NCBI GenBank assembly: GCA_037976565.1
Contig: CP137670.1
Location: 19,145,744 to 19,209,743 of the forward strand
DNA from: Mesocentrotus franciscanus
Taxonomy: Eukaryota; Echinodermata; Echinoidea; Camarodonta; Strongylocentrotidae
DNA length: 64,000 nt
Direction: 5' to 3'
In this document: positions 45,794 through 57,100 of the stretch, one piece after another
How the letters are laid out: every line of letters begins with the position of its first letter
Position numbering within the stretch: the stretch's first letter is position 1
Program-made: the position numbers and the translations under genes
Notes under the pieces: generated by a model
Seen by the model: the letters and a program-made list of their open reading frames with translations, nothing else
The model's database searches: none
Told to the model about the DNA's origin: nothing

Positions 45794-48037
45794 AAATACT
45801 ACTACTTCTACTACTTCTACTACTACTACTACTACTACTACTACTTATACTCCTACTTTATGGATAACAGACTTACTGAGGCCAAGCTAGAAACTCTCTC
45901 CACCAGAAAGAATGCATAGATAGCTATCTCGACCACCAGACATTTCCAGACATAAGCAAGATCGGGATTGGTCGGTCCGTGGACGGTGTGATCATGACCA
46001 GAACTATCATGAGCATGCAAGCCAACAGCCTAAATGAGAGAAAATGAGGTGATATCAATGATCATGAAGATAACATTTACACACCTTACCGTTTTAATTA
46101 CACTCTGAGAAGGATTTCGTATTTATTCTATCGTATAAACTTTTGATGTCGTGTTTTTTTTTGTAAACATGTTTTGGGAGTAATGCTTTATTTGTTTTTA
46201 ATTTTTTAATTTTGTATTCTTTCTTAATGTACATATTTTGAATGTTTATGTTTGATGTAATGTTTTAATGTTTGTATGTCTTTTTAATTGTACAGACAGG
46301 GTCCATTGGAAGATCAATATTCACTATTGAAGGGGCTACCCTGTTTAAAGAATACTAAAATAAATAAATAAATAAATCACTCAGTTACACAGACTTGAAA
46401 GATAAATTGAGGTATAAACTTGTTTTGGAGGACCTAAATGTATTTTATCAATAATAAATGTTGAGTAGGGCCTTGATGGAAAAGGCGCTCAGCATAAAAG
46501 CAGAAAATATTATATATTTTGGTGAACAAGTTGTTCATATTTTTAGTTTCGTTTCGATAGCATTTCTTAAGTGTTGACAGTTAAAGGTATAAAGTATATC
46601 AAGAATACAATGAGTGAAAATAAAAACGGCGCTTACGGATCCCAACTCTACCTGGGATTCCGTACGTGCGCGCCCTATTCTAAGCGTACGCATACGCGTG
46701 CATCAATTCGTCTAATCAACAAGCCGATTGACCGTTTACTGAAAGGATATTTGGACTGCAATTTCTCTTTACAGAAGTAATATTTAGAGCTCAGATTTTG
46801 AATACAGGATAGCGACATGGAACCCCTTACATCAAGAGCAAAAAGTAGGTATACACTTTAACACTTTGAAAGAGTAATGTATCACCTGTGGTAGCAGATG
46901 CAATAGTGCATCACCCGTGAGTGTTGCTACTGCTAGAGCCATCATGGTCTGGATGACGGCCTCGTAGACGAAGCCCGACATGAACGGGATGAAAGCGGCA
47001 CCAAGAACGGCTAGGAGACTGATGATGAGTACGGCTAGATTACTGTACCCCCAGACTGAAAAAAGGGTTTAATTTAATTGAATATAATGTAAGATGTACG
47101 AGGGATCAATTAGGAATGGTTGAATAATGCAGTTGGCCATTTTTCTTTGATAATCAAGCTCTCAGCACGTAGGCCTACTGACTGTTGAATCCGATTTGAA
47201 AGAATAGGTCATTTTTGAAATGTAATCAAATTCAATGCACATATATCTTCGTTAAGTGCCTCGTTACAAATTATTTAATTCACTTATTACGAATAACTGT
47301 ATTTCAATAGTCAGAAAGCGAATTACATACATAACGTTTTGTTTGGTATAGGACAAGCCATTATGTTTCAAAGTATAATATGCATTATAGTAATTACAAC
47401 TTTCAAAAATTCACAACTTTTTTTACGGTTTCTCTGAACTCGTTCAAGCTTTTCGGCTTTCTTATAGAGCAATTTGCTCATTAAGGTTTGGTTTCCCCTT
47501 AAGAAACAGCTTACTTCGGACCATCGGATCATCGCGTCGGTACTAGTGGTCGCGTTACCAGATCCTTTGTGAAAACATGCCCCTTTTATTCACGAAATGT
47601 CGGGGATAATGTTTGTGAAATAAACCCCTCTCATCCACAAATAGTCTGATCCAATTTACCCGACATTTCGTGAAAAACCCGTCGGCAAATCTACAAAAGG
47701 TCGCGTCATTAACGTGCATCTTCACATGATCTTCCGTTTTCGTTTCACGAAAGGTCGTGTAATGCAACTACCCGACCGGACGCGATGACCCGATGATTCG
47801 AAGTAACTTACTCTCAGCGTCTGTATATGAATTAGTCGGCTCCTCGTGATCATCTACGCTGCATACACCCGATAAGATCTGATGAATCAAGGACGGTAGC
47901 ATGGATGTATACTGGTCCTCGGTAATACCAGCTTCGTGGTCGATCCCGTAGATGTCTAGGAGTTCCTCCCCCGTATAGCAAGTCTGATGGATAGAAATAA
48001 AAACAGAGACTAATTTAGTATAATGAAGCATAACAGG

Positions 48038-48068
<31 letters not shown>

Positions 48069-48116
48069 TACTACTACTAATAACAACCATGTTAATACTA
48101 ATACTACTACTACTTA

Positions 48117-48161
<45 letters not shown>

Positions 48162-51100
48162 GTAGTAGTAATAATAATAATCATAACACTAATACTACTA
48201 CTACATGTACTACTACTAATAATAAAATTATACTATTTCTACGACAACTACTACTACTAATGATGATGATAATGATAATAAAAATAATAATTATTATTAT
48301 TTTAATGATATTAAAAATAACAGAATAATAATAGCTGCATAGGCATTTGCCGCCTTATATAGCAACACCTCCGATCGTGATTAATCGCCTCGTCATTCGC
48401 GGTCAATATCACACACCATAAAGTCGAATTGAATTCTATGCCAAACACTTCAGCGAACCCTAACACTAGACCAAACCCTACCTCTACTCTAAAACTAACC
48501 TACTTCAACACAACATGACACCAAACGCCATGAATTTTAAGAAATAACCAACATGGAAGGAGAAATGTGTTGGGGCACCCTAAATGGGCTTGTAAATTCG
48601 AAAAAAAGATACTGAAATAATGATGATAACAATGATAAGAATAATAATTACAGCAATAACGGAAACGCTATTAATAATAACAATAACAAAATCAACAACA
48701 CTAATAATATTTTAATTATACAAAGAAGAAGAAGAGGAAGAAGAAGAGAAATAAGAGTAATGACAGTAATGATAAATTTGATTGTGAAGATAACTATGAT
48801 GATAATTATGATGATGATTTAGGATGATGATTATGATGATCCACAGTAGAGCACCTTCTGTATTGCTCATTTAACCTCGATTTAAAAAAGGGCTTATGAC
48901 CATGTGATAAGGACACTATGTGACGTTAGACCATTTTTTTTCTTTTACAGAGATGGTATTCTGAAAACAATGGTATCTATTTTGTTCACAAAACTATTTT
49001 AAAGGGACTGTAGCATGACGAGGCTATGTGTCTTTCCCGTGGCCTGACTTGGGGCCAATCGGGTATAATACGACTACGGACGAGGCGACCGCAGCATTCA
49101 CGTGCATGCAACATACGCGAAACCGAAGCGTGAGGAGAACTTTGGTCTGTTTCGCGAACGCTAGCGCGCGCTGACCATGTAGAGATTAAATCGCTGATTA
49201 CCGTTAATCAAGTCCATTCGTTTACGTGCAGTTATCCAAAAGAAGACGTAGATGGCGTTAACCACCATTTGCCATGCTACACTCCCTGTAATTGTTATGA
49301 AACTTATAAGAAATCAAAGTTAGCACAAGTCATTGGATAATAACTGCGCAAAGCTGGCTGCGTGCGCTTAAACTTAAAGGAGACCTCTGCGCAATTAAGC
49401 AATAGTATTAAAGTGTAAGTTTTGCGAAGTTCAAAAGTAAAATTTTGTTTTAAGAATGCGGCCCCAGGGTACTTACAGCGGACACATTCAGCGCATCAGA
49501 GGACGGCTCGTTATGGGATTCATGGTCGTGGTCAATCGCCGCACGCTCCACGCGATGTCGGTGTCCCACCGCTGTCATCGTATCATCGACGTGTCTTCTT
49601 CGACGATGATCGTGGTCGTCATGGTCATCACCATCGTCTTCACCTTCGTCTTCATGATCGTCGTGTTCGTCCGATGAGCCTCCGATACCAAGCTCCGAAA
49701 GCAAATGTTCGAATTCTAAAATACAAAGGCGAATCATGGTATTGTTAGGCCTATCATTTCTTCTACTACTACTTCTAACGAAAGTATAAGTAATGATCAT
49801 AGTAATGATCATAGTAATAGCAGTAACAATAACCATAATAATAATGATAATATAAATATTAATAATAACAATAATAATTAGAATGATTAATAAAATGATA
49901 ATGATAACAATGATAACAATGATAATAATCATAATTATGATAGCAAAAACAATAGTAATTATAATAATAATAGTAATGATAAAAATATTAATAAGATGAT
50001 GATGACGATGATGATGATGATCATGATGATGATGATATTAATAATGAGAATCGCTGTTTCTCAGTACCTAAGTACAAAAAAAAAAATTTTTTTTTAATAG
50101 CAGAGGTTTTCAGTATTTTTTGCTTGGACAACTATTGAACATTATATTCAAAACAAGGTCAAGACTATACGAACTAGAATGAATTTTGAAGCAAATGGTC
50201 AAATATATAATGCTTAAGCCATTCTTACACCTGAGTGGAGAGAGACACAATCTATATTGATAAATGTCTTCCAAGAAGATGTTAGTGCCAACCAGGTATT
50301 CGAACCCTCAAACTTTAGACTAAAAGTCTAATGAACCTATATCTGTATTATGTAGTAATAAGACTCAACACTCCTGGTGGAGTACAACGAGTCAGACTGG
50401 GCGTGCGAGTGAAATACTAAATGCTGATACACATAATAATATGAGCCTTGAATACGTCGAGATCTTAAATATGTATTCAAGATCCACCATCAAGATGAGT
50501 CCGCCATCACGTTCAAGCTCGATCTAGCTTAAGATGGCGGTATCCTGCATTTTTCAGGTTTTTAATAATTATGTTAACTATGTGCTTTTTGAAAGGTATA
50601 ATTATTAAATTAATATATATTATTACATAATCATATATGTATTTTATCTTGTTAATAATATATATGTACCTAGTTTGTATTTTACTTGTTATCATGTTGT
50701 AAACATGCAGTAATCAAATCAATCAATCAAACAATTTTTAAGCTTACCTTCTTCGGGAATGACCCCGTCTGTTGCGTACGAATCGAAGATTGCATCCACG
50801 AAGTCTTCGGGCGATGGTAAAGCTGCCTCGCCGATGCAGTAGCCGTTGAGAAGGTTGGAAACCACGAGTTCAGCTATGGCATGGACCTCTGTTTCGTTGG
50901 CACCGGCTTCGTGATCGTCCACGGTTGCGGTAAAGACGGATTCGACATCGAAACACTATGATATGGTTTTGGAAATAAAACCAAAAATGGAAACAGAAGT
51001 GAGTAAATAAGGGAGGGGCAGTGTATTATCGCAAATACTTTCAAGAATGCAACCTAATTGGACAATAGACCAATTTACTAAGATTCAAATTTATGGATTT

Positions 51101-54100
51101 TGTTTCCTGGGGACCTAGTGAGGAGGTATTACATCAACCTGTGTAATTAATGAATGGAATCCAGCCTGCATGCATTACTTTTGTAATGTCGGGCAAGTTT
51201 CGGCAAGCTATCAGGTTGTCAAGAACAACCTTTGCTTAAAAAGTATGCATAAAATTTGAACATGATAATAAACCGGTCCATTTAAACAGCCCTGAGCTTT
51301 ACAAAGAAGGGAAAACGAAGAAGAAGAAAGAATTGAATAACGAGAAGAGAAAGAAGATGAAGGGATAGAGAGAAGAAGACTCATATTAACATCTCAATGT
51401 TACGTTTAGAATTACAAAGACAAACAGAGAAGTGTATAGATCTAGACCTATTTTGTTAGTGTGTGTGTTAGTTTGCTTTGTTTTTAGTTAGTGGGTTGAT
51501 TTTTTTAAAGAATTTTAAAAGTTAAAAATGCCATTTTTTGGCAATACGAAACCTAGGATATCAATCACTTTAAACATCACTGGTATCATCGTAGGGTCAA
51601 CGTTTAGTTTTAGGGCCGCAGATGGGGCTTTATTGTTATTACCGTTGTCTGGGTGGTTGCAGTATAATTTTCACTCATGTTGTGTAAAATTTCTTCCAAA
51701 TCCTCTTCCGATAGGGTTGCGTTCGTCCCATCTGCTCCTGCAGACATGAGCTCCCCAAACACCGTCTCCTCATCGAGAGCCGTCCCTCCAGGCCCGGCAG
51801 CGCACAACGCCTCCAACCCGAACGTAGCATAGAGCAGCAGCGGTGTCGCTTCATGGAACACATCCTCACTGAATCCGTAAGCCGGGTCAACGTTGAGGGC
51901 GGTAAACAGGTCCGTCACGAAATCGTCGGAGCACTGCGAAAATATAAATAACGTTATAAATGTCAGATTCATCGAAACAGAGCAAATATTTGCTCAGTTA
52001 CACTGAAGGTAAATATGTCTTTGTTGCCCAGCTATTCGGATCGCCTGTCCTTGGCTCTAAATGAAAAGTCATGGTTATGAACAGCTAATAACAAAAGAGA
52101 CAAATTATGGAATTTCTCAATTAGCATGCAGGAAGTCATATTTTGGTATATAGACGTAAGTCTTTAATCTTTTTTCGTTATCATTCAAAAGGAGTCGGCC
52201 AATTGACTGTGGAAGTTTGTTTTTTGTTTTTAAGTTGGACTTGACAACAAAAAAACAGGGTTAAAAATATTGACCCCAGAAACAAAGTTTAATGATGGCG
52301 CATTGTTCAATCTTGTACAAATTTCGCAAATCGCTTTGCGTTATGATCCATTACCGACTGATCATCAAGTCCCACCCACTAATTGAATATGAATTTAAAC
52401 AAACATATACGTACTTTGTTTATTTTTTTCAAATTATTTTTCCATCATGCTCAACATAATTCGATTACCTTATTACAGGAGGGGTATACTTATAATACTT
52501 TACGCTCAATGGTGGCAAGCATCACTTAGACAGAGGAAAGGGTGTATTTATTTGTATATTTGGACCGTTAGCGTATTGAGGAACAATGGGGAAGGGGCAG
52601 CTATAGTAGGACCACGTCTGATTAATGTCCTACCAAGAACAAAATAATACCTGACTTTCCAGTTTAGAAGGGCTATAAAAAGCTAGCCAAACCGGCAGTA
52701 TACCAAATTATTAACGCGCATCTTCCAAGTTATATAATTGCAATGATTAGGCGTGACTTGTGTGCGTGATGGTGTGGGTGAAGGCGTGTATGCATGGTGT
52801 ATGAGTGTGTTTGCAGTTGGGTTTTGACAGACGTGTATCAATCACATATGATTATTTATGTCTGGAACCGACCTTTTAACATAATCATTCGAAAGACGTG
52901 ACTCAGTTTGGAACCAAGGTCCGAACTGAGTCAATTGGAAGGCGATGTCAGGGAGCTGATCGTACATCATTGGTGGACCAACTCATTTTATGTATGTTAC
53001 AAGAGCTCATTCGAAACCTATATTTTATAAACTAAAGCTTCTCAATGTATTTGATATCTGTAAATATCATATTGCAGTCTTTATGTACTTGTGTCGAAAT
53101 GAGTCATTACCATGTGCACTTTTAAAGTATTTTAATTTGAATTCGAGTTTTCATAAATATGAAACTAGAAATGCTTCTAATTTTCACCTACCACAAATTA
53201 AAACAACTTTAATGAAAAAATCAATATATTTCGATGGTCCTAAAATTTGGAATTCCATTCCCTTAAATATAAAAATTGCAAAAGTCTTCAAACCTTAAAA
53301 CGAAAATATAAAATGTATCTTATTGAATTTTACGTGCAATAACTCACCAGGCTCTTTACCCTCCCCTCCCCCTTTTTCTTTTTTATTCATGCTTCCAATA
53401 GTTCAACATCTAATTTGCATATTATTAATATTATATATGAGGGATGGACTCTAGCATAAGGACCATACTCCTTTTAGCTCACCCTTCACTCTCATTATGT
53501 TATGTTGTTGTTTTCCTTTGGATGTATGATATTTTACGTATGTTTATTCTGTATTTGTAAATGTGACTATAATTGTATATATTCTGTATTTTTAATGATG
53601 AGTGTAAATAAATGAACTTGAACTTGAACTTGAACTTGAACAAGCACTGTACATAGAAAGATGTATATGGGACTACACGAACATGTGACATAAAAATCCG
53701 TCCCGATTTTTATGTTGTTACATGCCATATTTAGAATATGAAAGCATTTGAAGAGCCATGCTTTTCAGGGAACATTTGTTATCTGATGTTCTTCCACACT
53801 TGCATAATAACAATGATAACGCTCACAAATTATTTTTCACCTCTTCCCAGAACCCAACCTTCTCTTTAAAGCCTTTGGTCCCCTGGTTGCTTACTTACAA
53901 GTATACACATGCTTTCTTAGCAGTCAGGTAATACAAACAAACAACAATAACAATGATAATATAATGATTATGATTATGATAATGATGATAATAATAAAAA
54001 TAATGATAATAATAATGATAACAATGAAAATAATAATAATTGTAGTAATAACGATAATGATAATAACAATTTAAAAAAAAATAAAAAAAAAATCGATTTT

Positions 54101-57100
54101 GATCTGCTGGTTTGAGGCCATTATATTTACATCTCTCTTTTTTTAAAAGCTTATAGATATATAATTTGAAGCTGAACATCTTTTTTATCTAATTTTACTC
54201 CATATAAATACTCTTAATATATTGTCAACAACGACATGAGAATAATGATATTCTTTTAAAGTTCAGACGAGCGATGAACCATAAGAGTATATGTTGATAA
54301 AAGAAAAAAATATGTCACAATAAAGAATATAAAAATGTGGAATAGTCATGGGCTTGGCAACGAACAGTCACGTATCACGTGTCACGTTCACGTTTTGCGC
54401 TGTTTCGTAAAATAGGTGACTCTAATTTACGAAGTGTAGGGACAACCATTCGTTGTTTTCCACGCCGGTAAAACACGAATGATCACGTCTACCAAAACGT
54501 GACGTGAGCGTTTAATCAATGAATTGCAAGCGCTTGTTACTAAGACTAATCATTACGTCACCGTAATATGTATGATTTGTGTATGTACGTACGTACAGTA
54601 TACGTATCGCCTGCGCCTAGCTAGCTGACAACGCTTCGCGACGATATCGACGAGGATCGACGATCGAGGCCGGCACGGGTCGACGATCGACGTGGCGATC
54701 GAGGCTAGCCAGCGCTCAGCGAGCCGCAGATTATCGATGATACAAAGTGAGAATGTAAGTATACTTTGGGATGATTATAAGTATAACTTTTCAGCTGTTG
54801 TGATATCAGCTAGTATAGACTCTGTAATGACATGCGATGTGTGTGTGTATTGGGTTTTTACAGACGTGTATCAATCAGATATGATTATTTACGTCTGGGG
54901 ACCGACCTTTAACGTCACCATCCGAAAGACGCGATTCAGTTTCGAACCTGCGTCCTCGGCTGAATCAGTTTGTAACTTCCACTGTTAGCTGGATTACAGG
55001 CGCACGCCACAACGCCTAGTTGTGGCGATACTCGCGATACTAGCGAGCTTTCGATTTATAGGCACCCGACGTGGGCTACTACGAGTTACTGGAGCGTGGA
55101 GACGTTGCGCAGCTCACGTCCGTTCCCTTCGCAGAAGTGCTTTCGATTTTCACGACGGGGCTTTCGTCGGTCACGTGACCAATTTTTTTGAGATCAGGTG
55201 ACTAAGTCAGGTACTAAATTCACAGTGCGCGAAAATCTGATACGAAGAATAACATAAGGATGAGAGAAAGAGATAGAATGATAAAAACAAAGAATAACAT
55301 AAGAGAAGGTGGTAGAAGGAAGAAACAAAGAATAACATAAGGAAAGACGGAAAGAGAAAGTGATAGAATGATAAAAACAAAGAATAACATAACCGAAGGT
55401 GATAGAAGGAAGAAACAAAGAATAACATACGAGAAGGTGATAGAAAAAAAAGAATAACATAAGAGAAAGTGATAGCTGATAAAAACAAAGAATAACATAC
55501 GAGAAGGTGATAGAATGATAAAAACAAAGAATAACATAAACGAAGGTGATAGAAGGAAGAAACAAAGAATAACATAAGGAAAGAGAAAGTGATAGAATGA
55601 TAAAAACAAAGAATAACATAAGAGAAGGTGATAGAAGGAAGAAACAAAGAATAACATAAAGAAAGACAGAAGGAGAAAGTGATATAATGATAAAACAAAG
55701 AATAACATAAGAGAAGGTGATAGAAGGAAGAAACAAAGAATAACATGAGGAAAGACAGAAAGAGGAAAGTGATAGAATGATAAAAACAAAGAATAACATA
55801 AGAGAAGGTGATAGAAGGAAGAAACAAAGAATAACATAAGGAAAGAGAAAGTGATAACATGATAAAACAAAGAATAACATAAGAGAAGGTGATAGAAGGA
55901 AGAAACAAAGAATAACATAAAGAAAGACAGAAGGAGAAAGTGATATAATGATAAACCAAAGAATAACATAAGAGAAGGTGGTAGAAGAAAGAAACAAAGA
56001 ATAACATAAGGAAAGACAGAAAGAGAAAGTGATAGAATTATAAAAACAAAGAATAACATAAGAAAAGGTGATAGAAGAAGAAACAAGGATTAACATGACA
56101 GAAAAAATGATAGAATGATAACAACAGGGATACCGAGGAAACTGCACCCACGTTGCCGTTTTCACGACGACGGGGATTCACGGAAATTGCCTCCGACTCG
56201 CGTCTTGTGATTTGGAAGGGAACGTGGGCCCAGAAGCTGATCGCGCATGCGCAGGAGATAAATATGACGTCACGCGTCGTAGCCCACGTCGGGTGCCTAA
56301 ATCGAAAGCGCGCTACTGTGAACGTGATACGTGATACGTGACTGTTCGTTGCAAGCCATAGTCATGCGCTCGGCGCGTGATATCATATTCCTCCAATGAG
56401 CCTATTCATGATCTCAAGCGTTAAGTAAACCATGTTCGCCATTTTGTTTTCATGACATGCACAAAATGTATGTACTGATTCATATCTGTATCGCTCAGTT
56501 TGGTAGAGATAAAATTGTATATTAAACATGCAGTAAGTAGTAGTAGTAGTCGCTCTATACAGAGCGAATTCATTCTCATTTCTTTCTACATAATATAAAC
56601 AATAATAAACATAATGATATAACAGAAAATTAGCATTGAAGTACAACAACTAGCTGTCTTTTTCGACTTTTTTGTTGTTGTTGCTTGTTTATTATTTTTA
56701 TCTAACTTAAAACTGCAATGGACCGATTTTGAAATGTATCTAGGAAAGATATAAAGTAAATCTTCAAAGACGTAAAACTTAAATCCAATAGACTTTTAAC
56801 TTTAACTCTTTAATAAGGGATATAAGATTTTAAGTCTTAGGATAAACTTTCTTTTAAATCCACAGGTTTTGTCACTAAATACATTCCGCCTTTGATTTAT
56901 AATGTAGATTCTTGTGACCTAAATAAATCCTAGAAATTGATAGAGTACGTAGATAATGATATCACCTTTTTGTCTTTAAAAACGTAAGTAATATAGTTAT
57001 GACTGAACTAACCTGTGAGCAGTTATTGACGCGGTTTTCACAGCCAACCCTTGAAAAGAGAGTTGAGACCAAAATGGCGACTTGTGTGGAAGTGATGTTC

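Larger units (their letters stand above)
54342..56366. mobile_element. 2.0-kb inverted-repeat element with 9-bp target duplication
   Basis: ATAGTCATG is present at 54342-54350 and 56358-56366. Between them the left end GGCTTGGCAACGAACAGTCA and the complement of the right end (GGCTTGCAACGAACAGTCAC) agree, continuing through CACGTATCACGT. A second inverted block (GCTTTCGATTTA, GGCACCCGACGTGGGCTAC) lies at 55046-55080 and 56286-56310. The 9-bp duplication fits Mutator-like (MULE) or Merlin elements. No transposase is present. The centre is a minisatellite and a SINE is nested in the left half. Zinc importer intron 1. Confidence 0.85.
51934..57012 (-). other. Zinc importer intron 1, 5.1 kb
   Basis: Besides the SINE, the LINE remnant and the foldback element, 51940-52800 and 56367-57012 show no recognisable feature. 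No exon with a matching phase 0-0 and ectodomain-like sequence was seen. Confidence 0.6.

Noticed and set aside
48023..48328. 101-codon frame with poly-Leu and poly-Val
   Set aside because: Translation of the inverted CTA/TAG microsatellite.
55235..56115. CRISPR-like regular repeats
   Set aside because: The spacers are themselves repeats of the same unit, the host is an animal, and the array is the core of a transposon.
55194..56165. Long minus-strand reading frames (up to 323 codons) rich in SYVILCF and LMLFFV motifs
   Set aside because: All three frames of the same strand are open across the minisatellite because its unit lacks stops. The protein text simply repeats the DNA unit. No start context, splice sites or homology.
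56962..57012. Extension of zinc importer exon 1 past CAG at 57013
   Set aside because: A good donor (GTTAGT) follows CAG, and the next residues lose similarity; exon 2 joins in phase at this point.
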